DNA of 64,000 nucleotides from Pycnopodia helianthoides (taxonomy: Eukaryota > Echinodermata > Asteroidea > Forcipulatida > Asteriidae): NCBI GenBank assembly GCA_032158295.1, contig CM063252.1:19426036-19490035 (forward strand), written 5' to 3'. This document shows, in pieces, positions 1 through 15,100 of this stretch; the stretch's first letter is position 1, and the number at the start of each line of letters is the position of its first letter. The notes beneath the pieces were generated by a model. It made no database searches. It worked only from the letters and a program-made list of their open reading frames with translations, and was not told the DNA's origin. Both the position numbers and the translations under genes were made by a program.

Positions 1-3000
1 GCAAATAGTATACATTCAATGGATGCATCCCCACATCCAGCCAGTAACCTGCACAGACAACAGTTTTCACAAGGCAAGTATACCCTTCATCACTCAAAGG
101 AATTTAAAAACATTTATAAAAATCAGTATTGCTTTCAAAATTTTACAAAGTAATGAAATGAAAATTAATAATATGATTTGTATGAAGGTTTGATTGTCGA
201 TGGGGAGATGCTTTTGTCCTTCTCTTGTGTAATTTGTTTTGGAGGTATTTTTTTTAGTTATGCACTCTCTCATTCCCGAGTCTGCCATCAGAATCCAACA
301 GTACATAAGGCCTATGTCAACTGGTGATATCAGATAAATGTTTATAGCCCCACACCCAGGCGCGCAGGGACAGTATAATTGCCCTTGTACATGTTGTGCT
401 TGGGGCAAATCTTGTATTATGTGTGACCTTTTGCTTACATTTACAATGACAAAGCCTTTGGATGAAAACTTCAAACAAAAATACAATGTACATTATAGGC
501 TAACTAGTACATACTATTCTCGTTATTGTTGTCAAAAGTGCTTGTAAAGGAATTCTCACCACTTTATGAAAGAAGAAACTATACAAGTCTGTAAACCAGG
601 CACTGGTCATCACCAGAGAGGAGTTGAGGGTCTACACTTCAGAAGAATAACTTGAACAACAGTGTTGCAAGGTTAGTTTTATTTCTCCTTATATTTTGTT
701 AAAGAATTTTAAACATGGTGATAATTGTGCCCATTCAGTTGTACAAGCCTCTCTTATGCTTGGAGATAGGTGGCCCTCTAATGACATATTTCAACTCAAA
801 ATGTAAGAACTGTATAAGCCATTATTGAGATATGGTGAACACAATACTATGACACTATTAGGTTTGGGTAAATCTGTCAGTCTACACCCAAACCAAACAG
901 CTTTCCTATAGTGTTGACTATAATATTTTAAAAAGGCTAATTTATATTTTCTATATTTCAACAGCAAATCTTCATAATTGGGACTTGACCAAAATAAAAA
1001 GGTCTTTTTGCTGAAGGGTGAATTATTTTCACATTTATCTGTTTTTAACTCCAGTATTGTTAGAAGCATAGACCCCCATATGCACTTAAATAAATTTCAT
1101 TTCTCTATTCTCTGAATGTACCCCCTCTAAGTGAAAAGTTAACTCTTCCAAAGTGATCATAAAGCAAAATAAATCAAATAGGGTGTGATATACCAGCATA
1201 GGAGCATGGTAATGTACCAAGTTAACACTTACTGACAGGTCTGTAATAGTGCAAATCTAGTGTTCAGAGGTGATCAAATATATCAAACAAACAAAAAGAA
1301 ACACTGCTGTGCATGTGATTAATGTCATTATTATTTATTACATTGCGAAACATGTAGAATTTGTACAAGGAATTTTTTTCTGCTGGGCCTCACTTTTTCA
1401 GAACTAACCAATGACTAATATACAATGATTTACAACCATACTGTTTTACGGACAGCAAGGGCTAAAGTTACACACCTTAAAATAAATGAAACTTGATATT
1501 GCACTGGTCTTGTTTACTAAAACAAATTTTAAAAGTAATAATGCCAAGTTATAATTATTTACATTTTGCTTGTGAAATGTACAGCTGACTTCACTGTTGT
1601 GTTTCCTTCACAAAGCTGTTGATAAACTTCCCACTGGTTCTATATAGTCTCTGTCTAACTGTAATGATCAGCTAGTATATTCAAAGCCAGGTTTTGCCAA
1701 ATTAGGGTTTGTAATCTGTAAACCCTAAACACCTTTTGAATCTAAACAAAATACGGTAAAGCCGTAAAGCCATACTTGTAGGCAACTTATTCGGTAAAGT
1801 TTCAAAAATTAGTGTTAATAAAATATCTATTAAACTAGTCTGTTTCCATTCTTCTGTGTGTGGTTTATGCTGCACTCTGGCATATAGTGCCCTACATTGA
1901 TTTCCATCACAAGGGTAACTGGATAAAAAGACTGATTGGAAATACTTCAAGGAATGATACGTACACATACATTTAAATCCTAAATAATCTCTGTAATTTC
2001 TTACACTGGCATCTTTTTAAAAACATTTTTGTGCCCTTACAGCATTCAGGAAAACCATTCAAACTAGAAAAATCCCATTAAAGAATCTCCACAATAGAAA
2101 GTTTGTCACATATTTGTTCATTTTCATAATTTTTGCTTTCTACCATTACAATAAATGTATAAGCTGGCAAAACAGACTGAAGTTACAAAAACACATTGGA
2201 GGGCTCTTTAAACAGCTTACAAAATGCAAAACACATGATAGTGATTGGAGTCTGACATTAACTCAATTGAAGAATTCTTTTATTATTAGTGGGTTAAAAA
2301 AATTGTTTAAAATCCATTGTTTTGTTTTTGTTTGGGAGGGCCGGGGAGGGGTGGCTTTTCCCCAAAATTAATCTAACAAAGTTGTGATATCATCAAACAC
2401 CAAACTAATTTTACTGTCTCTAGGCAAATTTGATATTAAACAATCAAATGGATTAAGGCTTAAAAACCAAACATCAACAAATCAGGAGGAATCCATACAC
2501 TCTCTACCACCAAAAAGTTAATGAACTTATATGGTTTTAAACCTCCATACCAAATTAATTTGAAGTGTTATGTGCTGTGTGTGCTGGATTTAACTAGGTT
2601 AAAGCTTACTAAAGGATACGTTCTTTTGAATACTTTGCGTAGCTTGGATTATTTACAAGGATGGGATCATGATCTGTGCTTAAATGAAACGTTTAGTTAT
2701 TCATAATGGTTCAATACAAAATTGTGATCGACTTAAACAGTTTTGATCCACCAATCGGTAAAAATCTTTTTGTGATGACATCGACAAGCTGTTACATCAA
2801 AAACTGAAAGTACTAAAAGCGTGAGTTATTCAACCTGACATGTACATACATTACATGTCTCTGAATGGTTGACTGGCTCATGAATTACTCTCTTAAATAA
2901 GTTACCGGCTGATAAAATACATCTCACTCTAGTAATACAATTTGAATGGCTTCCTCGCCAGTAAAGAACTATTTAAATAGCTCAGTAGCTTGCAGAAAAT

Positions 3001-3136
3001 TATTTGTTAACTGTTTTAAAATATGATGGTGTTGCTTCTTTCGATTCATGACTGAAAATCCAAGGTTAGTTTTAGTTGGTAAACCAAATTAACTGTTTCA
3101 AACCCATGGCTCAACCTGTTACTCTGTCTTCAGAGT
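1..3136 (-). other. ZC4H2 3' untranslated and downstream region
   Basis: No coding exon seen. On the minus strand this follows the ZC4H2 stop at 3137. AATAAA signals on the minus strand occur at about 2284-2279 and 1339-1334, so a 3' UTR of roughly 0.85 or 1.8 kb is possible. The sequence is AT-rich with no recognisable mobile element. The small open frames here have no recognisable product. Confidence 0.45.
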
Positions 3137-6100
3137 CTAGTTGACCTCTTGTTTCCGTTTTGGCTTCTTGGGGTTGCGTGATCTACTCTTTGCTTTACAC
3201 AGAGGGCAGATTGGTGCATTGCGGTGAATCTGCTGATGACAAGAGAGACAATTCTGCAAGGAAAAGAAAGAACTGGTTGACTAATAAAGGAAAAGGCAAA
3301 CATTGTAATAGCTTTTAGACAGCTGAAGCTGATTACGGAATTGTGTACAATTACATAGTTGTTAATTGATCATAGATAATTGATTAGTAAATACTACCGT
3401 ACACAAGTTATAAGTAACTGAATCTGCAGAACCATAGTGATGTACCTACTGATGTGCTCAATTTTACATCCGTACACATGTTTACATCCGACACTGCTTA
3501 CCTGAATCAGTGCCCTCTGTTAATATTGCTTTAAATTGAATAACAAGGTAGAGAGTTGTGTTTAGCTAAAGTCCTGGTCATCCCACATAATTGGGGTTCG
3601 TTTTATTTGATATAAAGCCTGACTACGAATACAGTTCTTCACAGAGTCAAACCAATGTTGCATTGAGTTTATACCCATTTAGAAACCATGGGGTTTAGGG
3701 GTTGGTGAGGAGGTGTTGTCAGTTTTATAATTCCATGCAACATGTTGTGATACTTTAAAGAATTTAGTTCAGTTCAGTTTATCTTCCACTCATTCAATTT
3801 GCTTTCACAGTAATACACATACGGCACTTTAGATACAATGATTAAGTGTAATGATTAAGTGGTGGGAGTGTCCTAAAAGCAAGCTTGTTGGGTGGAGATC
3901 CCCAATATTTATGTAACTGGGTTAAGGAAGTACTGAGTAAGGAACCTACAAGTTGAAGTGTAATGTAATGTCCAATGATTAAGTAAACACACAAGGGGGA
4001 CACAGGACAAACAGTAACAGGACAACAAATAGCTGGAGAGGCTCATCGCATGGCAGCTCTCAAATCAATAGTTAAGTGAGAGACAAGAGTAATAACTATT
4101 GTAACAAATTGGGCCTCAGAGAAACTGAGGACTCAGTATTTTCCAATAAGTTCAATTTAAATTTCTTCAACCACTGAAGACTCTGACAAAATTATTTCTG
4201 AGGGCGTTCAAGTACATTGGACCTTGAAAATAAACACAACTTGTGGATTTAGATGAGTAAACACTAGGTATGTGAACATCTTTTGCATTTCTATTTTGAT
4301 AAGAATGGGATTGAGAATTAAGTGTGAACATACTCTTAAAAGAATTAGGTAAATCATTAGAGTTGAATTGGTGCATTTAATAGCACTGTGTTTTTTTAAT
4401 AATGGGTCAGAATGAGCATCAAAGTCGGCACGATTAACTAAAACTATTCTAAGTGCCCTTTTCTGTAACAAAAGAATTTGTTTCAGTAGACAGGCACTTG
4501 ATTTGCACCATGCTGGAGTTCAGTGGCGTAACTAGACATTTTCATTTTTCTTATTTTTTTTGGGGGGGGCAAAGATTAAATTTGGGGGGGGGGTGCCAAA
4601 CAAATGCAAGATTACCATTAAATATGTTAGCTGATAGTTGATACACACCAATGCAGTTCTAAAACAGTCTATAAGATAAAACTTTTCGACTTCCAAACCC
4701 CCCCCCCCCACCTTTTCTAAAAAAAAACCTCTCTTTCCTTCATGTGGTTAAATAAAAACTTTAGAAACCATGGGGTTTAGGGGTTGGTGAGGAGGTGTTG
4801 TCAGTTTTATAATTCCATGCAACATGTTGTGATACTTTAAAGAATTTAGTTCAGTTCAGTTTATCTTCCACTCATTCAATTTGCTTTCACAGTAATACAC
4901 ATACGGCACTTTAGATACAATGATTAAGTGTAATGATTAAGTGGTGGGAGTGTCCTAAAAGCAAGCTTGTTGGGTGGAGATCCCCAATATTTATGTAACT
5001 GGGTTAAGGAAGTACTGAGTAAGGAACCTACAAGTTGAAGTGTAATGTAATGTCCAATGATTAAGTAAACACACAAGGGGGACACAGGACAAACAGTAAC
5101 AGGACAACAAATAGCTGGAGAGGCTCATCGCATGGCAGCTCTCAAATCAATAGTTAAGTGAGAGACAAGAGTAATAACTATTGTAACAAATTGGGCCTCA
5201 GAGAAACTGAGGACTCAGTATTTTCCAATAAGTTCAATTTAAATTTCTTCAACCACTGAAGACTCTGACAAAATTATTTCTGAGGGCGTTCAAGTACATT
5301 GGACCTTGAAAATAAACACAACTTGTGGATTTAGATGAGTAAACACTAGGTATGTGAACATCTTTTGCATTTCTATTTTGATAAGAATGGGATTGAGAAT
5401 TAAGTGTGAACATACTCTTAAAAGAATTAGGTAAATCATTAGAGTTGAATTGGTGCATTTAATAGCACTGTGTTTTTTTAATAATGGGTCAGAATGAGCA
5501 TCAAAGTCGGCACGATTAACTAAAACTATTCTAAGTGCCCTTTTCTGTAACAAAAGAATTTGTTTCAGTAGACAGGCACTTGATTTGCACCATGCTGGAG
5601 TTCAGTGGCGTAACTAGACATTTTCATTTTTCTTATTTTTTTTGGGGGGGGCAAAGATTAAATTTGGGGGGGGGGGGGGTGCCAAACAAATGCAAGATTA
5701 CCATTAAATATGTTAGCTGATAGTTGATACACACCAATGCAGTTCTAAAACAGTCTATAAGATAAAACTTTTCGACTTCCAAACCCCCCCCCCCCCCACC
5801 TTTTCTAAAAAAAACCCTCTCTTTCCTTCATGTGGTTAAATAAAAACTTTAGAAACCATGGGGTTTAGGGGTTGGTGAGGAGGTGTTGTCAGTTTTATAA
5901 TTCCATGCAACATGTTGTGATACTTTAAAGAATTTAGTTCAGTTCAGTTTATCTTCCACTCATTCAATTTGCTTTCACAGTAATACACATACGGCACTTT
6001 AGATACAATGATTAAGTGTAATGATTAAGTGGTGGGAGTGTCCTAAAAGCAAGCTTGTTGGGTGGAGATCCCCAATATTTATGTAACTGGGTTAAGGAAG

Positions 6101-9100
6101 TACTGAGTAAGGAACCTACAAGTTGAAGTGTAATGTAATGTCCAATGATTAAGTAAACACACAAGGGGGACACAGGACAAACAGTAACAGGACAACAAAT
6201 AGCTGGAGAGGCTCATCGCATGGCAGCTCTCAAATCAATAGTTAAGTGAGAGACAAGAGTAATAACTATTGTAACAAATTGGGCCTCAGAGAAACTGAGG
6301 ACTCAGTATTTTCCAATAAGTTCAATTTAAATTTCTTCAACCACTGAAGACTCTGACAAAATTATTTCTGAGGGCGTTCAAGTACATTGGACCTTGAAAA
6401 TAAACACAACTTGTGGATTTAGATGAGTAAACACTAGGTATGTGAACATCTTTTGCATTTCTATTTTGATAAGAATGGGATTGAGAATTAAGTGTGAACA
6501 TACTCTTAAAAGAATTAGGTAAATCATTAGAGTTGAATTGGTGCATTTAATAGCACTGTGTTTTTTTAATAATGGGTCAGAATGAGCATCAAAGTCGGCA
6601 CGATTAACTAAAACTATTCTAAGTGCCCTTTTCTGTAACAAAAGAATTTGTTTCAGTAGACAGGCACTTGATTTGCACCATGCTGGAGTTCAGTGGCGTA
6701 ACTAGACATTTTCATTTTTCTTATTTTTTTGGGGGGGGGCAAAGATTAAATTTGGGGGGGGGGTGCCAAACAAATGCAAGATTACCATTAAATATGTTAG
6801 CTGATAGTTGATACACACCAATGCAGTTCTAAAACAGTCTATAAGATAAAACTTTTCGACTTCCAAACCCCCCCCCCCACCTTTTCTTAAAAAAAACCTC
6901 TCTTTCCTTCATGTGGTTAAATAAAAACATCAAAAATAAGCTCTGCTCTAACCATTGCCATGAGTATTTGGATAACGGAGACACTTGTCTCCCACAAAAA
7001 AAAAACCATCCAAACAGTCAGGGGATGATTTACTACCAGAGGCCAAACCGACATGTGTCTTCCCTTTACTCCCTCTCGCTGCCAATCTATCTTTGCTAGC
7101 GTCGGATCTAGTTTCAAATGTCCCGCTCCACACAGTGCATTTCACTCAAGTTTATTTTGGCAGTCTCCCCTTCACACCTTCCATCTTTTCCAGACCCCAA
7201 CCCCTACCAACATCTGTTTCCCTTCTGATTTTGCCCTTTCACTAAACCACAACCCCCCTTCCCTATTAAGAACTATGCACATATCGCCTCATACGTTCTT
7301 TAGTTTCCATACATGATTCTCCATTAACAAGGGAAGAATTTTATAAAGACTTAAAGCAGAACAAATGAGTACAGTATAGCTGATGGGAAAAAGTATTTAA
7401 GATTGTTGATAATTCCTATGTTCCTTAAGATCAGTTTGCATAAGTAATCAATATGTTGATTCCAAGAAGGCTTATCATGATCAATAAACACTCCAAGAAA
7501 TTTGACACAACCAGTTTGAAAAAGAGGTAAATTGTCAAATGTAATGTCGCTCGGTAGTGAATTATAGGAATGATTGAATAACATAAAGTTAGTTTTCATA
7601 ATACTAATGGACAACTTGTTTGCCTTTATCCAGATGGAAATGTGGATAAGCTCCAAGGTTACAATTTAAAAAGAATGTCAACATTTCTATGGGAGTAAAA
7701 TAAATTTAAGTCATCTGCGAAAAGAATAAAGGTGAACTTATCAGAAAATTTGGGGAAATCATCTATGTAAATTGAAAACAGGAGAAGAGCCAAAAGGGAT
7801 CCTTGTGGAATACCACAAAGTAATGATTGGTATAGAGGATTTTTTGCCATCAATGCAAACAAACTGCTTGAGGTCGGACAGATAATTACTGAACCGCTCC
7901 ACGGCAATCCCTCTGACAGTGTAAAAGGAAATGTTTGAGAAAAGAATAGAATGATCAATGGTGTCAAAGGCCTAAGAAAGGTCCAGGAAGATTCTCATTA
8001 TTGTGTGTAGTGAATGATCACGACCAGCTCGGATTTTGTCAATTAGTTGCAAGATGGCATGAGTAGTGGAATGTTTTTCCCTAAAAATTGAGAAACACGT
8101 ATAGAAACACGTTTGCTCAAGTATTTCAGAAATGGAAGGATGGAAATGGGGCGATATTTATTATCTTCAAGCAGGCTTGATTCTTCGATTCTGATTGGTC
8201 AATCCATAGCAACAAGGAGTGTGATATAAACCTATATTGCACGGCTCATATCACACTCTGCGTATTGCGCTGTTCTAAGTTCCGCTACTGTTGAAACTGC
8301 TGATACCTTGAATTTGAGATTGATAGGCTAACTTGTTTAATTAAAAAAGTAAAAAATGTCAATCCTTGATGTAAGGAAATACATATACAATTCTGGTGCT
8401 CACATGTAAATAAAATCACAGAATTTTTGCACTATAGTGGTGGCCTTCATCAGGGCGTACATCGCAATAAGGAAAGGCCGCGAATAGTATTTGGACATGC
8501 CTGTGTTTTGCCCTCCCATTTGCACTCACATTTCCCATTTCAATTTACATATCAGCAAATAAATAAAGCATTTTAGCCTGATATGCTAACTTGTGATGAG
8601 GAGAGAACCCTGAAATATTTTTTGTTTTATAAGTAATAAACAAGAATGGTATGTTGACAAATGCAAATGCCCCACTGAGATTAATTTAATTCGTCTTGAG
8701 TAATCACTTGGACAACATTCTTTTTGTTTTAGCCATAATGACCTTAATAGGCTTCTTGGGATTTCAAGTTCAATCCTCACAACCAGGCGCGGTTCTAGAG
8801 CCACAATTTTTGGGGGGCTAGACCTTTTGCACATGACGTCACCCTCTAACTTTCGCTACTTCTGTTTCATTTTGGGAGTCGAAAAGCAACATATATACAC
8901 AAATTTTTCAAGTATTTGGCGGTAATAAGTAGAAAGATACAATATTATACAACACATGATGCAGTTGCTTGCAAATTTTGACTCTAAAATGGTGGACAGA
9001 ACAAAAGCTTGCAGTGGTGTAACGACTTTGATTGAGAATATTATGGGATGTTTACAGAGGGAAGAGTGAAATCATACATGTAGCCCTGTGCAATCAAGTC

Positions 9101-12100
9101 AAAGGATGAGATCATCAAAAACATTTTGATGGTATTCGATATAAGCATCATATAGAGAGGTTTTATTAATAGACAAGCAAAGAAAAATAATAGAACCGGA
9201 ACGCACTCATAATGTTCAAGAACCTTACAAATTTGTCAGTTATGAAGATTCTCTCTGTGACGAGTGAAATTCATGTATTGAAAGGCAAGCTTTAAAAAAC
9301 ATTTGAGGCATCAAGTATAGTTCTCTATAGAAAACGGGGGGAGGGGGGGGGGTATAACCAGTCGGCAGCGAATAAGTGATGTGTTAATTGGAAACTGTTA
9401 AATGTGAAAAATGGAAACTATTAGCCATCGAGAGATAAATAGGCAGAGAAACATTGTGAAACTAATATCCCATGGCTCAGGTGTACCGTGTGGTCTCGTA
9501 ATCAACCATCCTATGACTGTTTGTTGTTTAAGTGGGAGACAAAGGTCTCTGTCTTTTGAAAAGTCAAAAGGCGATGTTTGAAACAGACCTTTTCTTTGAT
9601 GTTTTTAAGCCTCCTTATACTAATAGAAAGACGGAAGGTTTTTTGGAAGGGAAGAGGAAAAGAAGTTAGAACTTACTAAAATAACATTTTTCCAGTGATA
9701 ATATGTTAAGCCACTTGCGTTTTATCACCGCATCGTCTTAATTTCCAAACTGAGATTGGTTTTAATGTTCATGTAATACAAAACAAAACGAGGCGAAAGC
9801 GCACGCCGGCAGAAATCGCAAATTCTAAGCACCGGGCTTGTCCGACGTAAAACATTTAACTGTACATGTAGTCTGGGCCAAGACTATAGTATATGTAAAA
9901 AGACCGTGCAAATCTATTCATTTTAATTTCCAATGAAGATCCATTATTTTCCAGTATCTTCTTCTTGCATTTTTTAGGGGGCTAGACAGAAGTTTGTTTT
10001 TATTTTTTGGGGCCCCCCCCCCAGAACCGCGCCTGCTCACCACACCAAGCCTGGAGTTGATACGCAAGTCCTCCTTGAGTTATCGCTGGTTGCAGTGATT
10101 GCAATTTTTATGCCCTGCAGGTAGGTGGGGAATAAAAATTGCAGTTTGCCCACAGCTAAGTGTTTTGCAATAGGCAGTCAATCAAATAATGGACAGGGGT
10201 TGTACCTTCATGGGTGGGGGTTGCTGTCTGAATGGAGGGCGTTCCTCACTGTGACTTGTTGAGGGTAGCTGGAATGTAGGCGTAGTGTCTGTAGGGATTG
10301 TCAAAGGAGCTGGGAGAGGTGTGTCTGTTTGTTCCTCCTGCCATTCTGATTTCCTCTTGCGAAAATAACTGAGGGAAGAAGACAATTTCAAGGTATTTTG
10401 ATGGTCAATACCTTTTTGTTGATGTTCATTTCCTCAAAAGTTAAACACAGTTTGGCAGCCAATTGTAACTTTTGTTCTGTCGGCAAGTTTCTCCTGTGAT
10501 AACCCTACAAATGGGGTGTGATTCTTCCATCATTTTCTGTTGTGTCTTTACTCAGTACAATTAACTTAGTCCTGATGTGACAGATTTTTTTTATATGTAC
10601 ATGAACATGTATGTATGTCAACTATTTCCACCAAAAGGTCCCTTACATAGCCTGGCAGTGAGTCTTCACAGTGGTCTTTAAAAGCTCTTAGTAGAAACCC
10701 ACCATCCCCATGTTGGTCAATAATTCAAGGGATTTGTACAGTTATATCCCAATTCAGGTTCTACCCAATAACTCTTCCTACCTTGGGGTTAGTCTTCCAT
10801 CATCTTCACTCAGTGTCGGTAGACCCTCAAGGCCAATGGCTGTTCTCATGGAGTCAATTTCACCCTTTAAGGACATGTACTCCTGATAGGCATGGCATGC
10901 TGCTTCAAAAGATCTGTTCCTATCATGTTCAGCATGCTTCACAACATTTTCTATCTGGTAATTTAAGCAAAATAAAATTGAGTTTTGATTTATGAACAAA
11001 ACGTTATGATACCGCAATACTTTACAACAATCAAAATTTCACTGCTCCAGTTTGGTTTATGAGATGAGTGTTTGGACCATGAGATGGAAGATTAGCGTCA
11101 CATGCCATCTTCTCTGGTTCAGTAGTTCCATCTCTTTACAATTCTTCACCTTCACCTCATCCCAACAGTAACACCTGTCTCATTCAAATACCTGTCCCAC
11201 CCTACCTTTCCCCTCCAAAGCTCTAAATGAACACAACTCTTTACTTACAGCATTGATGTCAGCATGGATCTGCCTGAGTTCTTCTACATGAGCCATCTTT
11301 TCTTGATTAAGTAGCTCCATTTCGTTACGATATTCCTTCATCCTTTCTTCCTCACTCTCTGTCTCCTCCACTTCCTGGAGGAGACGCCCTTTCATTTTTT
11401 CCAGCTGCACTGCTTTGAATCTGAAAACAATTACAAGATAGAAATCTTCTACTGTTCAAGGTTTGAAGACAGAAAACTGGAACTCTGAAGAGTACTTGAC
11501 TCTGAATAGAGTACTTGTGCATTCACTCAAGTAAATTTCCATCGCATAAGAAAACCTGTACAAAATGAATTAACACTGCACATGATGACATGCTTTGTTT
11601 TACGTTTTATTAGTCTTTGATTTTGCAATGCTTAAAAAAAACTTTTCTTTGATATACCCAGTGATTATTTTGTCAAAGTGCAAAACACTTCCTTTAGCTC
11701 TCTATTTTTTGAGTTTATCATTTTTTTCAGAATTCTCAGATCTACCACAGAAATGTTATGGTATTTTTGTAACAACAACTCAAAAAGGTGTAACATTCTC
11801 AAAATGTTTAACGTAACCTTTCAAAGAAAAATAAACTTGTTATTTTTGAGCTGTTACAATAGCATAAATCAAAGGAATCTTCATTAGGAAACCCCTTCTC
11901 TAAAATGTTTGGTGTTATAAGCATTTAAAGGATTCAACATATCGTCCACATAAAGTCTACTCTCGTAATCCAAGGCATGCACTGCAGTACTAAACTTTAA
12001 AGATTCTTGGCCAAGGATAAAAATTACTTAGTTAAATGTGGTTTTAGAAAACCATTTATCTTGGATCCAAACCATAAATATCCCCAAATGGGGGCAATAA

Positions 12101-15100
12101 GGAGGAGGAAAATGTAATCCCCTTTAAAGTTTAGTTTGAACAAAATGCATTTTACTCTCCATTACAACATTGACACAATAGCAAATCAATATGTGGGATT
12201 ATGCACACCAATAATAAACCATTTAAAATTATCTGAGGAGCAAATCTAATTAAACTGGACAGTTTGTGTTTATGCCTGTTCACATATTTGAACAGAAACT
12301 TCAATCTATATCAAGAAAGTGTAATATTTAAACTGTAAGTAAATTGTATCTTTGATACTCTTTATGATATTGAACTGGTAAATTTGCAACAAATGCAACA
12401 TGTTATGTACAACAAACATCCCTTAGATGGTCATTATCAAAAATAAAATAATTTTCATAGAAAACACTTTCCAATTTTGTGAATTGTGCAGTGCCTAGTG
12501 TGTATATGTTCAAGCAAAAAAAGTGTCAAATGTGTTTTATAACTTACTTGAGCAAACAAAACAGTACAGCTCTTTAGAGATTTGCCATGATTGGTCAATC
12601 CCACAAGAGCAAACCTTGCATAATGCACTATTCCCCAAAAGACTTGACAAATTTAGAATCTGAATCCAACCGAGACTGACACTGACATTTAGCTCCCCCA
12701 ACAATCTACCGACTACAAAAAAATTAATTAGCGCAATTTTAATTCAAAGGATGCATTGTGCAGGAACAAAGCCAAGCGTACAACTCCAGGCATAACCGTG
12801 AGCCATTTATTACTGCACATTGAAACAGGGCTGCCTACAGCGTTATTTTTAAAAGTCTTTCGGCTCAGCGGACATCTATTATTGAATACACAACTCAAGT
12901 GAGAACTAAATTAGATCTTCTGAGCTTTCTGCACCTGGGTCCTACCAGTAGACTCAACTCTGATCAGTTTGCGCACACAGAAACATTGATTTGAATTTCT
13001 TTTGTAACTGTTTGTCCAACACACTTGGGGGACACTTTGTTACAAAAAAACATGTTGTTGACTTAAGCCCCAGCATACGCTGGCAGGGATAGATCGTTGA
13101 TTTTGACAGGGAAAAATGAAATCGTTATTGTTTATGGATGTTTGTTTAAGCAGTCAGCTCTGTAACACTTGGGGAAAGCTGGTTTATGTGGGAAATTCAC
13201 ACTTGTAGCAACACAACTACATCAGCTACTGCAATGTATTGTGTAGGTTGTTTGAAAAAGCAGAATCTGCTTTTTAATCAAATTAAATTGTCAAGGCGTA
13301 TTTTTGTAATTTCTGGCTCATCCTTGAAGAGGGTTCACTATTCAAACAATTATTCAATCAATATTTTGAATTATATTCTCAATCAAAGGAGTAAACTGTA
13401 AAATTAATTAAACATGGTATTATTGTAACATTTGTCAAGGTATGTGTTATTGAATTCTCAAATGAAAAGAATTAGTCCTATACAATGTTGAAAGGGTAAA
13501 GTTTATCAACAGAATCAGTACTACAAAGTTGTTAGTGTTACTGTCAATAGAAGATAAAAGTTGTAATTTTGGCTAGAGAAAAATACTGGCAACCAGGCAA
13601 AACCTTTCTGACACAGCAGGTGGGGATTTTACCACTGGTAGAGTTGTTGCCATAACCGTGTTTTATCGTAAAGAAAACCTTGAGAAAAACCTAAGCAAAC
13701 AAACAACAACTGAAATAACAGTAGGGATATTTAAGCACTTTTCACAATCTCCATCAATTTAACAAAATACTTTCCCTGATTTTGTCTGAGTTGACACAAT
13801 GCCATGGAAACCAATCTTACCAGAGCCAAAACATTTAGAAATACTGAAACTGTATGGTTTTGATTGGATCAAGCCAAAATGCTGAGGTTGGGTGGGGTTA
13901 TGGTTGGTTGGTTTATGAATGAATTAACTTCAGGTGGTCAGGTTGGCTTTGTGGTTTCTTTCCAAAGATTAGGTCATACAAAAATAAACAGCCTAAAGAA
14001 TGGCCCTTAAACATGAATAGAACAATTTTACAAATATCGGCAAAGAAAAATCACAATTTCTGAGCATTTTTCCCTTTTTTTGTTAAAGGTATTTATTAAT
14101 GGCAATAACAGAGTGAGAAGTCGGTCTTCATTCACCATAGCTGCAGCCAGCCACCAACTCGGTCACTACCATGCACTGAACACCGGCTCCTCGCACTGTT
14201 ATTGCCTAATTGTCAAATAATTCAATGAAAAACCTTGTGTACTGCTTTTTTAAATCAGCAAAAGCAGGATTATTATCAGAACTATTTCCATTATCCTTAT
14301 ATTCAAAACTTGATTTTATTCACAAAAGAAACGATTGGTTGTAATGTAAAAACAAATATCAGCTTCTCTTTAAACTTTTCTTTGGAGTAAATCAATGCCT
14401 TAGGCCCTTGCCTTGCGCTTACTTAAAATTAGACACAACTATACTCGGTTACTTTTTGTACAAAACTCAGTGGTAATCACAAAGGAAAACAAACTCAAGA
14501 TCTGGTGTTTCTTCAGAATGTGGGTTCGAGTCCTGAACCATTGTTGCTTTGTCCTTTGGATGGGACGTAAAGCCATAGTTCCCGTGTGTTGTGATCACAC
14601 ATAAAAGAACCCATTTAAACTTATTGCTAAATACTGATGTTTTTTGCAGTGGCTGCTGAATGTGCCGCAGAACTTTGTAAACCCCTTTGAAGGTGCTACA
14701 TAAATTGGTCTCATAATTCAAAGAAATTCAAAAACCTGTCTTAATGGTTCTGTTTGTTTAAGTGGATTGAGGACCTCATTGGTAGACACAATGGATTTGT
14801 TGGGCTATTTAGGCTATAAATAGACCCAAACATTACTCCAAAGTTATTCCAGGGGTAGAGTATAATGGTTCATAAAAGAAACCATCTAATTTGCTTTTTG
14901 AGCATTACAAAATTTGTTTTTAGGTCACATGATTTATCGGAACTGGATTTTTGGTATGGATAATTCACATGATCTTTAGAGTTGGTCCTACTGTACCAAA
15001 TTAAACTCTGGTTTTTTTCAAAACAATTTTTCATGAGTATTTGACAAAATAGGCCATGTATTCAGATTAGGGATAAAAGTTACAAACAATTATGAAAAAT

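Noticed and set aside
4208..4471. Three identical small minus-strand genes at 4208, 5290 and 6378
   Set aside because: They encode a fragment of LINE ORF2 repeated by tandem duplication, not host genes.
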